Origin: Prevotellaceae bacterium | GTDB lineage: Bacteria; Bacteroidota; Bacteroidia; Bacteroidales; Paludibacteraceae | DNA: 33,987 nt | Assembly: GCA_031260925.1 (NCBI GenBank) | Contig: JAISKN010000057.1 | Coordinates: 1-33,987, forward strand | Direction of reading: 5' to 3' | Part shown: positions 8,244-19,599 of the stretch, one piece after another | How the letters are laid out: the number at the start of each line of letters is the position of its first letter | Position numbering within the stretch: the stretch's first letter is position 1 | Position numbers and translations under genes: made by a program | Notes under the pieces: model-generated | Seen by the model: the letters and a program-made list of their open reading frames with translations, nothing else | The model's database searches: none | Told to the model about the DNA's origin: nothing

Positions 8244-8410
8244 ACCTGATTTATACCTGATTTCTCAAACAAAACAACCTGAGTAATAGGAAAATCACAC
8301 ACATACATAACCTGATTACCTAATTAAAAAGGAAAATTAGGTAATCAGGTTTAGAATGGGGGATTTGCAATGTTACTCAGGTTGTTTTGTAAGAAAAATC
8401 AGGTTATATA
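8244..8410. repeat. Nested long inverted repeat (type E) built from cctgatt units
   Basis: Outer arms about 8250-8287 / 8373-8410 (cctgatttctcaaacaaaacaacctgagtaa vs ttactcaggttgttttgtaagaaaaatcagg); inner perfect 17-bp stem 8309-8325 / 8335-8351. Confidence 0.85.
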
Positions 8411-8435
8411 AATTACTGAAAATTAATATAAACAA

Positions 8436-9272
8436 ATGAAAAAAACACTTTTAATAATAATTTCTTTTTGCGCTTTAAATTTATCGGCGCAACCTGTTGA
8501 TAGTTTAAGAAAATCGCACGACTTTTCTCTCGGCACAGGCTATATGCAGATGATGAGCAGTGCATTTCTGCCTTTTGGTATGCCTGCGGTAAATATTGTT
8601 GCTGATTATCAATATTTTAAGCAAAATAAAAAACACAATAAAAATTATTGGGGCTATTGGCTCAAACCGCAGTTTTCATTTCTGCTGACTAACGAGCCGC
8701 GCAGTCCGTACTATGAGCAGATTTCACCGAATATTTATCGTGTAGAACTGAAAACAGGCGGTGTTTGGCTGCGCAAAATGCCGATAAAATCGGAGAAGTT
8801 TCGGCTTTTTGTCGGCGCAGGAGTTTCGTTGAATACGGAGTTTAATTTTGCATTGCAAGCGAGCAAACTCTATTATTACTACATTCCTGATTTGAATTGG
8901 TATTTTTCGCCCGATTTTGCTCTCAAAGCCGAGTATAATTTCAAAAAAGTGCAGTTAAAGGGCGAAATTTCGCTGCCTGTGGCAATGGTCGGCAATTACA
9001 TTGACCAATTTCATTATGTTCCTGTAAATATTGACACTTGCAGCATTGTAAAATACAAACTTACGCCTAACACATTTGTTTTTTGCAACAAAATTTTTCA
9101 GCCGAGTTTGTCCCTTGCTGCAAAATTTCCGCTAAATAAAAACCAAAATGACAAGAAAAAATGGTTTTTCCTTGTCAAATATGTTTTTGAATCGCTTGAC
9201 GTAAATCTCAAAAATTTCGCAGAAAGAAAAGAGCAGCACGATATTAAAATCGGGTTTGTGTGCGAAATGTAA
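8436..9272 (+). CDS. Putative outer-membrane/secreted hypothetical protein (278 aa)
   Basis: Signal peptide MKKTLLIIISFCALNLSAQ; alternating aromatic/beta-strand-like segments, terminal IGFVCEM. Confidence 0.7.
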   Translation: MKKTLLIIISFCALNLSAQPVDSLRKSHDFSLGTGYMQMMSSAFLPFGMPAVNIVADYQYFKQNKKHNKNYWGYWLKPQFSFLLTNEPRSPYYEQISPNIYRVELKTGGVWLRKMPIKSEKFRLFVGAGVSLNTEFNFALQASKLYYYYIPDLNWYFSPDFALKAEYNFKKVQLKGEISLPVAMVGNYIDQFHYVPVNIDTCSIVKYKLTPNTFVFCNKIFQPSLSLAAKFPLNKNQNDKKKWFFLVKYVFESLDVNLKNFAERKEQHDIKIGFVCEM

Positions 9273-9325
9273 TTTTTGTTGTCAATTTTTAGATGTCCCC
9301 CTATTATTATTTGAAATTTTTTTTG

Positions 9326-9333
9326 TAATTTTG
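9326..9333 (+). promoter_or_regulatory. -7 element TAATTTTG upstream of atpD (operon promoter candidate)
   Basis: TAnnTTTG consensus 68 bp before the ATG. Confidence 0.55.
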
Positions 9334-9391
9334 CCCCCTAATTAAAATAAGCAAAATCATCATATTAACATATTATACATTAACACATTAG

Positions 9392-10912
<1,521 letters not shown>

Positions 10913-10917
10913 AAATT

Positions 10918-11415
10918 ATGGAATTGCAACTCGCCAAAATAGAAGATTTGAATATTATTGAAAAAATATTCAAAAATGTTATTCAAAATCTGACTGATAA
11001 TAATATTTTTCAATGGGACGAAATCTACCCGAATGCTACTATTTTGGAAATCGACATTTTAAAAAATCAATTGTACAAAATAATTTTTGAAAATAATATT
11101 ATTTCTGCATTTGTTTTAAATAAAGAGTTTGACAAAGAATATGGCAACGGCAAATGGAATTATTGCGGCGAAAATTTCATTATTTTACACAGATTATGCG
11201 TAGATACTGCGTATCAAAACAAAGGTTACGGCGAAAAAACAATGCTTTTAATAGAAGATTATTTGAAAAATAACGGTATTCAAGCAATACGTTTAGACGT
11301 TTTTCCGCAAAATAATTATGCTATGAAATTATATAACAAACTCGGCTATCGAAAAACGGGCGAAGCGCACTGGCGAAAAGGGCTATTTTATTTATTTGAA
11401 AAAATAATATATTAA
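10918..11415 (+). CDS. GNAT-family N-acetyltransferase
   Basis: [60 protein letters not shown] acetyl-CoA binding pattern. Confidence 0.9.
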   Translation: MELQLAKIEDLNIIEKIFKNVIQNLTDNNIFQWDEIYPNATILEIDILKNQLYKIIFENNIISAFVLNKEFDKEYGNGKWNYCGENFIILHRLCVDTAYQNKGYGEKTMLLIEDYLKNNGIQAIRLDVFPQNNYAMKLYNKLGYRKTGEAHWRKGLFYLFEKIIY

Positions 11416-11420
11416 AAAAT

Positions 11421-12251
11421 ATGATAAAATCTGATGAGATAAAAAAACTTTTTGAGCAATTTGAAGCCGCATCTGCTGAAATCGAAGACATAGAATGTTG
11501 GTCTGCTCGTGAATTGCAAATATTGCTTGATTATTCGCAATGGCGCAGATTTGTTAATGCAATAGATAAAGCCAAAGAAGCGTGTCAAAATGCAGGTATA
11601 AACGTTCAGGAACATTTTGCCGACATCGGCAAAATGATAACTTTAGGTAAAGGTGCGGAAAGAGAAGTAGATGACATACTTTTAACTCGTTATGCCTGCT
11701 ATCTTGTGGCGCAAAACGGTGATAGTAGAAAACCCGCAATTGCTTTTGCACAAAGTTATTTTGCTGTGCAAACACGCCGTGCGGAAATTATCGAACAGCG
11801 CGTTTTAGAATATGAGAGAGTTGAGGCGCGGGCAAAACTGCGTGAAACGGAAAAGCGGCTTTCAGGAGTGTTATATGAACGCGGAGTTGATGATAAGGGT
11901 TTTGCAATTATTCGTTCCAAAGGCGACCAAGCACTTTTTCGGCTTGATACAGCGCAACTTAAACGTAAAATGAATGTTCCGCAGAGCCGCCCAGTTGCTG
12001 ATTTTTTGCCGACTGTAAGTATTAAAGCAAAAGATTTTGCTGCTGCAATGACTGCCGAAAATGTACAGATAAAGGACTTGAAAGGCGTGCCTGCCATTGA
12101 AAAAGAACACGTTGAAAATAATCTCGGTGTGCGCAAAATAATGATTGAACGCGGATTAGTTCCAGAAAATTTGCCGCCTGCCGAAGATGTGCAAAAAATA
12201 GAAAGACGCTTGAAATCAGAAAAAAAGAAGTTATTAGATAATAAAAATTAG
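11421..12251 (+). CDS. dinD: DNA-damage-inducible protein D (DinD)-like
   Basis: [33 protein letters not shown]...[43 protein letters not shown]; 276 aa. Confidence 0.85.
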   Translation: MIKSDEIKKLFEQFEAASAEIEDIECWSARELQILLDYSQWRRFVNAIDKAKEACQNAGINVQEHFADIGKMITLGKGAEREVDDILLTRYACYLVAQNGDSRKPAIAFAQSYFAVQTRRAEIIEQRVLEYERVEARAKLRETEKRLSGVLYERGVDDKGFAIIRSKGDQALFRLDTAQLKRKMNVPQSRPVADFLPTVSIKAKDFAAAMTAENVQIKDLKGVPAIEKEHVENNLGVRKIMIERGLVPENLPPAEDVQKIERRLKSEKKKLLDNKN

Positions 12252-12279
12252 TGTAGTGGCAAACAAAAATTATAAACAG

Positions 12280-12531
12280 ATGAAATTAGAAATCATAACA
12301 CCCGAAAAGACGGTTTTTAGAGGCAATATAAAAAGCGTAACTTTGCCCGGTACATTGGGGCTTTTTGAAGTGCTTGAAAATCACGCACCATTGATTTCTT
12401 CATTGAAAGAAGGAACGGTGAAAATAGTAAAAGCAAACGGCGAAGAAAAAACCGTTGAAATTCTCGACGGCTTTGCCGAAGTGAGCAACAACGAAATAAA
12501 TGTTTGTGTAGAAGGAACAAAAGAAATATAA
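12280..12531 (+). CDS. atpC: F1 ATP synthase subunit epsilon
   Basis: MKLEIITPEKTVFRGNIKSVTLPGTLGLFEVLENHAPLISSLKEG; ATG at 12280 preferred over GTG at 12256. Confidence 0.95.
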   Translation: MKLEIITPEKTVFRGNIKSVTLPGTLGLFEVLENHAPLISSLKEGTVKIVKANGEEKTVEILDGFAEVSNNEINVCVEGTKEI

Positions 12532-12533
12532 TT

Positions 12534-12628
12534 AATTTACAATTTACGATTTTAGATTTACGATTGAATCTGAAATCTAAAATTGTAAATTGCAATTCGT
12601 AAATCAAAAATCGTAAATCATAAATTTA
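12534..12628. repeat. AT-rich inverted/direct repeat cluster (aatttacgattttagattt type)
   Basis: aatttacaatttacgattttagatt / aatctaaaattgtaaatt and further atcgtaaatc units; related aaatcgtaaat...aatcataaat sequence before atpA (about 17969-18002). Confidence 0.6.
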
Positions 12629-12632
12629 ATTG

Positions 12633-13001
12633 ATGCAAAAGAGAATTATCATAGAAATTTGTATTTGCTTGCTGGCATTGCAGTTGGCAGCCTATTTTGT
12701 GTTTAATTTGTTTTATGCAAATACAGCATTTCCGCTTGTGTTTTTGGCTGTTCCGATGTTTTTTCTGCTTGACGGAATTGTTTTAGCGCGTTTTGCAAAA
12801 AAACACCAAGAAACGCCGCCAACGCCCGCTAAATTGCTGTCAGTCAAAATGATAAAACTTTTCGGCGTAATAATTGTTTTTATTATTGGAATAATTTTAT
12901 ACCGAGATTTTATACTGTTTTTTGGTACAAGTTTAATGGTTTTTTACCTGTTTTATTTACTTTATGAAACAATAATTTTATTGAAATTAGATAAAAAATG
13001 A
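12633..13001 (+). CDS. Small integral membrane protein in ATP synthase operon (AtpI/AtpZ position)
   Basis: About four hydrophobic segments; located between atpC and atpB, overlapping the atpB start by 4 nt. Confidence 0.6.
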   Translation: MQKRIIIEICICLLALQLAAYFVFNLFYANTAFPLVFLAVPMFFLLDGIVLARFAKKHQETPPTPAKLLSVKMIKLFGVIIVFIIGIILYRDFILFFGTSLMVFYLFYLLYETIILLKLDKK

Positions 13002-14044
13002 AATATTTTAAACATATAATTTTAATATTTTTTGTGTTGTTTTCGGCAACTGTTTTCGCTGAAAATGACACTGTTCAGACTGCTGAAAATCAGGAGTTTA
13101 ATATAAAAGAAATGATTTTCGAGCATATTGGCGATGCTTATGAATGGCATCTGTTGGGACACACTGCTATTCCGTTGCCGATTATCGTGAGGAGCAGCAA
13201 TACAGGTTGGCACGTTTTTTCGGCGGCGCGTTTGGAACACGGCGAAACTTACAACGGTTTTGTATTCTCCGTTTCTGAAAATCATAAGGGAAAAGTGGTG
13301 GAAATCAACGCACAGGGCGAAGAAATTCGTCCGCTTGATTTGTCGCTGACAAAAAATGTGATTTCTATTTTTATGACTTGCGCCATTTTGCTAACTATCT
13401 TTCTGACAATGGCTTACAAATACAAAAAAGAGCCGATACGTAGCCGCAGAGGTTTTCTCGGCACAATAGAAATGCTGACAATGTCAATTTACGAAGACGT
13501 GATAAAACCCTGCGTGGGACACGATTACAAGCGTTTTGCGCCCTATTTGCTCACTGTTTTCTTTTTCATTTTCACAAGCAATTTGATGGGCTTAATTCCG
13601 TTTTTTCCATTCGGTGCAAATGTTACGGGCAATATCGCGGTAACTTTTGTGTTGGCAATGTTCACGTTTGTAATCACAAATGTTTTCGGCAACAAACATT
13701 ATTGGAAAGAGGTTTTTAACCCAGATGTGCCGATTTTTCTCAAAGCAATTCCGATAATGCCTTTGGTGGAATTTTTGGGGCTTTTCACAAAGCCGCTCGC
13801 GCTGATGATTCGTCTATTTGCAAATATGATGTCGGGACATATGGTGGTGCTGGTTTTTGTGGGTCTGATATTCATTTTTAATATAATGATGGGGGCAGTA
13901 ACAGCATCGTTAGTGTCAGTTGTTTCTGTGGCGTTTTCAATTTTTATGATTGCGCTCGATGTGCTGATTTCCTTTATTCAGGCGTATGTTTTCACTATTT
14001 TGTCAAGTATTTTTATCGGAATGGCAAGGGCGGAACATCATTAA
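12998..14044 (+). CDS. atpB: Fo ATP synthase subunit a
   Basis: PFFPFGANVTGNIAVTFVLAM, FLGLFTKPLALMIRLFANMMSGHMV, ALDVLISFIQAYVFTILSSIFIGMA. Confidence 0.98.
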   Translation: MKYFKHIILIFFVLFSATVFAENDTVQTAENQEFNIKEMIFEHIGDAYEWHLLGHTAIPLPIIVRSSNTGWHVFSAARLEHGETYNGFVFSVSENHKGKVVEINAQGEEIRPLDLSLTKNVISIFMTCAILLTIFLTMAYKYKKEPIRSRRGFLGTIEMLTMSIYEDVIKPCVGHDYKRFAPYLLTVFFFIFTSNLMGLIPFFPFGANVTGNIAVTFVLAMFTFVITNVFGNKHYWKEVFNPDVPIFLKAIPIMPLVEFLGLFTKPLALMIRLFANMMSGHMVVLVFVGLIFIFNIMMGAVTASLVSVVSVAFSIFMIALDVLISFIQAYVFTILSSIFIGMARAEHH

Positions 14045-14098
14045 AAATTGAGAATTAAGAATTAAAAAATTTATAAATATATTAATTTAAAAAATTAA

Positions 14099-14359
<261 letters not shown>

Positions 14360-14372
14360 GTAAGTTGCTGAT

Positions 14373-14864
14373 ATGGAATTATTTACGCCCGAAATAGGAC
14401 TTATATTTTGGATGTTTGTTTCGTTTGCGGTTGTCTTTTTTCTGTTGGCAAAATTCGGTTTTCCCATTATTTTAAAAATGGTGGAAAAACGCAGCGATTT
14501 TATTGACAATTCGATAAAATCAGCCAAAGAGGCAAACGAGCGGCTCGCAGGCATCAAAGAGGAGGCAGAAAAACTCCTCTCTGATGCGCGTGTCGAGCAA
14601 CTTCGCATTCTCAACGAGGCTGGGCAAATTCGCAATAAAATGGTGGAAGATGCCAAAACGCAGGCAAAAAATGAGGCTGTTCTTTTGATTGAAAAAGCAA
14701 CCGCTGACATTGTAAAGGCAAAAGAAGACGCGCTCGCTGAAATTCGCGGCGAAGTTGCTGTTTTGTCTATTGAAATTGCAGAAAAAGTGCTGCGTCAAGA
14801 ACTCGAAAACAAAACGCAACAAACCGATATAATTAATCGGCTGTTGGACGAAATGTATGTTTAA
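14373..14864 (+). CDS. atpF: Fo ATP synthase subunit b
   Basis: Single N-terminal TM then long charged helix; between atpE and atpH. Confidence 0.96.
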   Translation: MELFTPEIGLIFWMFVSFAVVFFLLAKFGFPIILKMVEKRSDFIDNSIKSAKEANERLAGIKEEAEKLLSDARVEQLRILNEAGQIRNKMVEDAKTQAKNEAVLLIEKATADIVKAKEDALAEIRGEVAVLSIEIAEKVLRQELENKTQQTDIINRLLDEMYV

Positions 14865-14934
14865 AAAATTAATTTAAAATTTCAGATTTCAAAATTTGAA
14901 ACCTTAGTAATGCCAAATAAATAACATATAATAC

Positions 14935-15130
14935 TTTATAACACAGAGTTCACAGAGAATACACAGAGAACCACAGAGAAAAATTTATTTTTTCTTCCTC
15001 TGTGAACTAAAAAAAGAGAAGAAAAGATAAAATGAGAAAAAACACAAGAACACAGAGTTTTTTCTGCGAAAAAAATATATAAATATCTCTGTGTAACTCT
15101 GTGCATTCTCTGTGGACTCTGTGTTATAAA
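14935..15130. repeat. Long inverted repeat (type D, acacagag units) between atpF and atpH
   Basis: tttataacacagagttcacagagaatacacagagaaccacagagaa vs reverse complement of atctctgtgtaactctgtgcattctctgtggactctgtgttataaa; about 46-bp arms with about 6 mismatches. Confidence 0.85.
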
Positions 15131-15208
15131 AACAACTTCCGAAGGAATTTAATTATTTTTTTCGCGTTCTTGAAATTGAAATTTGAAATTTGAAATCTTG
15201 AAATTGTT

Positions 15209-15751
15209 ATGAATGAAGGACTTATAGCCGCCAGATATGCAAAGGCATTGTTTGAGTTTGCCCAAAAAGAACGGCAACCCGACAATGTATATCAGGAGGC
15301 GGAGAATGTTTTGAATGTGTTTGCTGCAACAAAACCGTTGCAGCAGGCATTTACAAACCCGTCTGTGAGCCGCGCCGAAAAGCAAAAACTGCTTGTAACC
15401 TGCGCTGGCGCACAGCCTAGTAAGGTTTTTGCGCGTTTTGTAGAGTTGATTTTAGATAAAAAACGCGAAAATCAGTTTCGTGTTATTATGCTGAAATTCA
15501 CCGACTTATACCGCGAAAAATTCAATATTCGCTGCGCACAACTGACCACCGCTGCCAAAATTGACAGTGCAATCGAAAATCGCATTACTGCGTTGCTGCA
15601 AAACAGGCTCGGCGGCACAATAAAAGTGCAGCAAAACATTGATAAAAACCTTATCGGCGGTTTTGTGCTTGACGTAGATTCAAACCGTTGGGACGCGAGC
15701 GTGAGCGGGCAGTTGCGAAAAATCAAAAAGGAACTTTTAGCAAAGAAATAA
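15209..15751 (+). CDS. atpH: F1 ATP synthase subunit delta
   Basis: IAARYAKALFEFAQKE start; C-terminal GGFVLDVDSNRWDASVSGQLRKIKKEL. Confidence 0.96.
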   Translation: MNEGLIAARYAKALFEFAQKERQPDNVYQEAENVLNVFAATKPLQQAFTNPSVSRAEKQKLLVTCAGAQPSKVFARFVELILDKKRENQFRVIMLKFTDLYREKFNIRCAQLTTAAKIDSAIENRITALLQNRLGGTIKVQQNIDKNLIGGFVLDVDSNRWDASVSGQLRKIKKELLAKK

Positions 15752-15789
15752 TATTGAATTAGGCACTTAAATAAGCCATAAAAAAAGAG

Positions 15790-15865
15790 GTGTCATTGCG
15801 GGCTTGACCCGCAATCGCCTGAAACAGTAATAAAAAACGATTGCTGGTCAAGCCCGCAATGACAC
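15790..15865. repeat. 76-bp palindromic repeat, type B
   Basis: gtgtcattgcgggcttgacccgcaatcg ... cgattgctggtcaagcccgcaatgacac; 28-bp arms with 1 mismatch, 20-nt loop. Confidence 0.9.
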
Positions 15866-15905
15866 GAGATTTTTATTGTTATTGAAATCTTTGAAATTAG
15901 AAATT

Positions 15906-16319
15906 ATGGAAATTCCAATACAGGACAGCATTTGCGTAGATGCCTCAACATCGGGCAACCCCGGACCGACCGAATATCGCGGAGTTGATTTTCGGACAGG
16001 GAAAGTTTTGTTTAACTACAAACTCGGTGTGGCGACAAACAATATCGGCGAATTTTTGGCGATAGTTCACGCTTTGGCGTTGTGCAAGCAGCAAAATCTC
16101 TCTGTATCAGTTATTTACAGCGACAGCGTAAGTGCGATTGCGTGGGTGCGCAACAAAAAAGCCAAAACGCAATTTGACCGTAACGAAAAAACCGAAAAGG
16201 TTTATGACCTGATTTTCAGAGCGGAACAATGGCTGAAAACCAACACAACAGACATCTCCATTCTAAAATGGGACACTGAAAATTGGGGTGAAATCCCTGC
16301 GGACTACGGGAGAAAATGA
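15906..16319 (+). CDS. RNase H-like protein
   Basis: ICVDASTSGNPGPTEYRGVDFRTG, NNIGEFLAIVHAL, IYSDSVSAIAWVRNKK, WGEIPADYGRK match RNase HI active-site blocks; ATG at 15906 preferred over TTG at 15876. Confidence 0.85.
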   Translation: MEIPIQDSICVDASTSGNPGPTEYRGVDFRTGKVLFNYKLGVATNNIGEFLAIVHALALCKQQNLSVSVIYSDSVSAIAWVRNKKAKTQFDRNEKTEKVYDLIFRAEQWLKTNTTDISILKWDTENWGEIPADYGRK

Positions 16320-16981
16320 TTGTAAATTTTAAAAATATGACAAATTATCAAAAAGACATAGAAATTTTAAAATTAGAACTTCCAAAACTTTCCAAATTTT
16401 GGGACGGAAAAACCTGCGTTCTCGAACTCAAAGAGGCAGATTATAATTGGCGGCAAATGGAATGGTGGGCATTTTATTTTGAGTGGAAAGTTAAAAGTAT
16501 TTTGACTGATAAATTTACGGCAGGCGATAGATTTAACAATGTTACATTTGATTTGAAGGGCGCAATAAATTGGGACTTGAAGGCAAAAGCGATAAAATCT
16601 GACGACCATAAAGTAATATTAAACGACAAATCGGCAATGGAACAATCTATTGAAAATCACGGTTTTCACGGTGAAATTATTGCTCTTTGCGATGTAGAAT
16701 ATAATGACCACGACCGCAGTTTTCAAAAATGGCATACCGAATTAAAGGGCGGAAAATCAATTTATGAAATAGAGCGAGAGGCGAGAACTTCAATTTCTCG
16801 TTACCGCAAAACCAAAGCAGAATTAACAGAAATAGTTTTGTTGATTTTGAAAAAAGAAGATTTAGACTTGTTGGCAACAATGAAACAAGGCAGAAATTCT
16901 AACGGAAAACCTCGCCCCGAAAAGTATATGCTTGATTTAGAAATGATTGGCGAATTTGAAAATTACATTTTGAAAATATAA
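16316..16981 (+). CDS. Putative type II restriction endonuclease
   Basis: Adjacent to and overlapping a DNA methyltransferase gene; NNVTFDLKGAINWDLKAKAI resembles a PD-(D/E)XK core; overlaps RNase H stop (ATGA). Confidence 0.65.
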   Translation: MIVNFKNMTNYQKDIEILKLELPKLSKFWDGKTCVLELKEADYNWRQMEWWAFYFEWKVKSILTDKFTAGDRFNNVTFDLKGAINWDLKAKAIKSDDHKVILNDKSAMEQSIENHGFHGEIIALCDVEYNDHDRSFQKWHTELKGGKSIYEIEREARTSISRYRKTKAELTEIVLLILKKEDLDLLATMKQGRNSNGKPRPEKYMLDLEMIGEFENYILKI

Positions 16982-17970
16982 TGTTTTACAACGAAGATTG
17001 CATTTTAGGTGCAAAAAAATATTTAAAAGATAATTCTGTCGATTTGATAATTTCAGACCCGCCGTATGGAATTGGCGGCGACAAATTGGACAAGCATTAC
17101 AATCGCGATGAAAGTAATGTGATTGATGGTTATGTGGAAGTGACTGAAAATGAGTACCCTGAATTTACAATGCAATGGATTAAAGAGGCAGAAAGAGTAT
17201 TAAAACCAAGCGGCAGCATTTATATTGTATCAGGTTATTCAAATCTTCGCCATATTCTTAACGCATTGGCAAACACAAAGTTACAGGGAAAAAATCATAT
17301 TATTTGGAAATATAATTTTGGAGTTTATACAAGCAAAAAATACATTTCTTCGCATTATCATATTTTGTATTATGTGAAACCGCCTTGCAATCAGGCAACT
17401 TTTAACACCAATGCTTTTTTTGCCGACAGCGAAAAAGCAGAAAATGGCGGAAGTGCAAATTATCTTGACAGAGAAGACGTTTGGATTATCAACCGCGAGT
17501 ACAAACCAAATCAGATTAAGAACAAAAATGAGTTGCCAAAAACGCTTTTGACAAAAATGATTTTATATTCGAGCAACCCTAATGATATAGTTTGCGATTT
17601 ATTTTTAGGCAGTTTTTCGACTGCAAAAGTTGCAATAGGTTTAGGCAGAAAATCTTGCGGTTTTGAAATCAATAAAAATGCTTTTGATTATCAAATGCAG
17701 GAAATGGAAAAAATAAAATCAGGAGAAATGCTTTCTGAATTAAGGCAAGTGCCTGAAAATAAATTAATTAACAAAGGTAAGCCTTTGTCGAAAGAGGAAA
17801 TTGAAATCATAAAAAATAAATTTACACATTATTTTCGTAAAGGTTATACAAAAAAACGTACAATAGAAACTTTGTCAAAAGAACAGGGAAGGGGTTATTT
17901 TTCAATATTAAATATCGTTGATAAACAGGAATTTAAACATAATAAAATAGCGGAACGTTCATTATTTTAA
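16981..17970 (+). CDS. DNA (N6-adenine or N4-cytosine) methyltransferase, beta-class-like motif order
   Basis: LIISDPPYGIGG (motif IV) N-terminal; NDIVCDLFLGSFSTAKVAIGLGRKSCGFEI (motif I-like) C-terminal; TAATG overlap with upstream ORF. Confidence 0.92.
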   Translation: MFYNEDCILGAKKYLKDNSVDLIISDPPYGIGGDKLDKHYNRDESNVIDGYVEVTENEYPEFTMQWIKEAERVLKPSGSIYIVSGYSNLRHILNALANTKLQGKNHIIWKYNFGVYTSKKYISSHYHILYYVKPPCNQATFNTNAFFADSEKAENGGSANYLDREDVWIINREYKPNQIKNKNELPKTLLTKMILYSSNPNDIVCDLFLGSFSTAKVAIGLGRKSCGFEINKNAFDYQMQEMEKIKSGEMLSELRQVPENKLINKGKPLSKEEIEIIKNKFTHYFRKGYTKKRTIETLSKEQGRGYFSILNIVDKQEFKHNKIAERSLF

Positions 17971-18003
17971 ATCGTAAATTATTAAATTGTAAATCATAAA
18001 TAT

Positions 18004-19587
18004 ATGTCAGAAAAAATAAAAGTTAGTGAAGTTTCAGAAGTGCTTTTAAGGCAACTTGAAGGAATGAGTACAAGCGTGCAGTATGACGAAATCGGCACTG
18101 TACTCGAAGTAGGAGACGGCGTGGCGCGCATCTACGGACTGAACAACGCTGAGGCAAACGAACTCCTTGAATTTGAAAACGGCATCAAAGCCATTGTTAT
18201 GAATCTTGAAGAAGACAATGTTGGTGCGGTGTTGCTCGGCTCTTCGAGCGAAGTCAAAGAAGGCTTTACCGTGAAACGCACGCGCGAAGTGGTAAATATC
18301 GGTGTGAGCGAACAGATGCTTGGGCGTGTGATTAATCCGCTCGGCGAGCCGCTTGACGGCGGCAGCGCAATCGGCGGCGAAAAAATTGAAATGCCGCTCG
18401 AACGTAAAGCACCGGGCGTAATTTTCCGCCAGCCTGTTACCGAGCCGCTGCAAACGGGCTTGAAAGCCATTGATGCAATGATACCAATCGGGCGCGGGCA
18501 ACGCGAACTTATCATCGGCGACCGCCAAACAGGCAAAACCACTATCGCCATTGACACGATTATCAACCAGCGCGCCAATTATGAGGCGGGTGACCCTGTT
18601 TATTGCATATACGTTGCCTGCGGACAAAAAGGCTCAACTGTTGCCTCGATTGTGAATACGCTGCGCGAACACGGCGCAATGGACTACACGATTGTAGTAA
18701 TGGCAACCGCCTCCGACCCCGCAGCAATGCAGTATTTCGCGCCGTTTGCAGGTGCTGCTATCGGCGAATATTTCCGCGACACTGGTCGCCACGCGCTCGT
18801 GGTGTATGACGATTTGTCGAAACAGGCTGTTGCCTACCGCGAAGTTTCGTTGATTTTGCGTCGTCCTTCTGGGCGCGAAGCCTACCCTGGCGATGTATTT
18901 TATCTGCATTCGCGGCTTTTGGAACGCGCAGCAAAAATCATTAAACGCCAAGAAGTTGCGGAGAAAATGAACGATTTACCCGAAAGCCTGAAAAGCAAAG
19001 TCAAAGGCGGCGGCTCGCTTACCGCTTTGCCCATTATCGAAACGCAGGCGGGAGATGTGTCGGCGTATATTCCTACAAATGTGATTTCTATTACAGACGG
19101 ACAGATTTTCCTTGACACAAACCTTTTCAATCAGGGCAATCGCCCTGCGATTGACGTGGGAATTTCGGTGTCGCGCGTGGGAGGCTCGGCGCAGATTAAG
19201 GCAATGAAAAAAGTGGCGGGAACACTCAAAATTGACCAAGCGCAATACCGTGAGTTAGAGGCATTTACGCAATTCGGCAGCGATATGGACGCTGTTACTG
19301 CACGAACTATTGACAAAGGGCGCAAAAACACGAAACTGCTTGTGCAGGCGTTGCACGCTCCGATGACGGTAGAAAACCAAATTGCTGTGCTGTATTGCGG
19401 CACAAACGGTTTGTTGCGGGCATTGCCGTTGGAAAAAGTCGCCGATTTCGAGCGCGAATTTCTCAATATTTTGGAACTCAAACACAAAAACGATGTTTTA
19501 GATATTTTGAAAAAAGGCGTTATTGACGACAGCATAACCGAAATTCTAAAAGAAACGGCTGCGGAAATTATTGATGCAATGAAATAA
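18004..19587 (+). CDS. atpA: F1 ATP synthase subunit alpha
   Basis: [74 protein letters not shown]. Confidence 0.99.
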   Translation: MSEKIKVSEVSEVLLRQLEGMSTSVQYDEIGTVLEVGDGVARIYGLNNAEANELLEFENGIKAIVMNLEEDNVGAVLLGSSSEVKEGFTVKRTREVVNIGVSEQMLGRVINPLGEPLDGGSAIGGEKIEMPLERKAPGVIFRQPVTEPLQTGLKAIDAMIPIGRGQRELIIGDRQTGKTTIAIDTIINQRANYEAGDPVYCIYVACGQKGSTVASIVNTLREHGAMDYTIVVMATASDPAAMQYFAPFAGAAIGEYFRDTGRHALVVYDDLSKQAVAYREVSLILRRPSGREAYPGDVFYLHSRLLERAAKIIKRQEVAEKMNDLPESLKSKVKGGGSLTALPIIETQAGDVSAYIPTNVISITDGQIFLDTNLFNQGNRPAIDVGISVSRVGGSAQIKAMKKVAGTLKIDQAQYRELEAFTQFGSDMDAVTARTIDKGRKNTKLLVQALHAPMTVENQIAVLYCGTNGLLRALPLEKVADFEREFLNILELKHKNDVLDILKKGVIDDSITEILKETAAEIIDAMK

Positions 19588-19599
19588 AAAAATACATTT

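Noticed and set aside
18046-19535. Multiple long antisense ORFs across atpA
   Set aside because: Shadow ORFs of a GC-richer conserved gene; no recognisable protein features.
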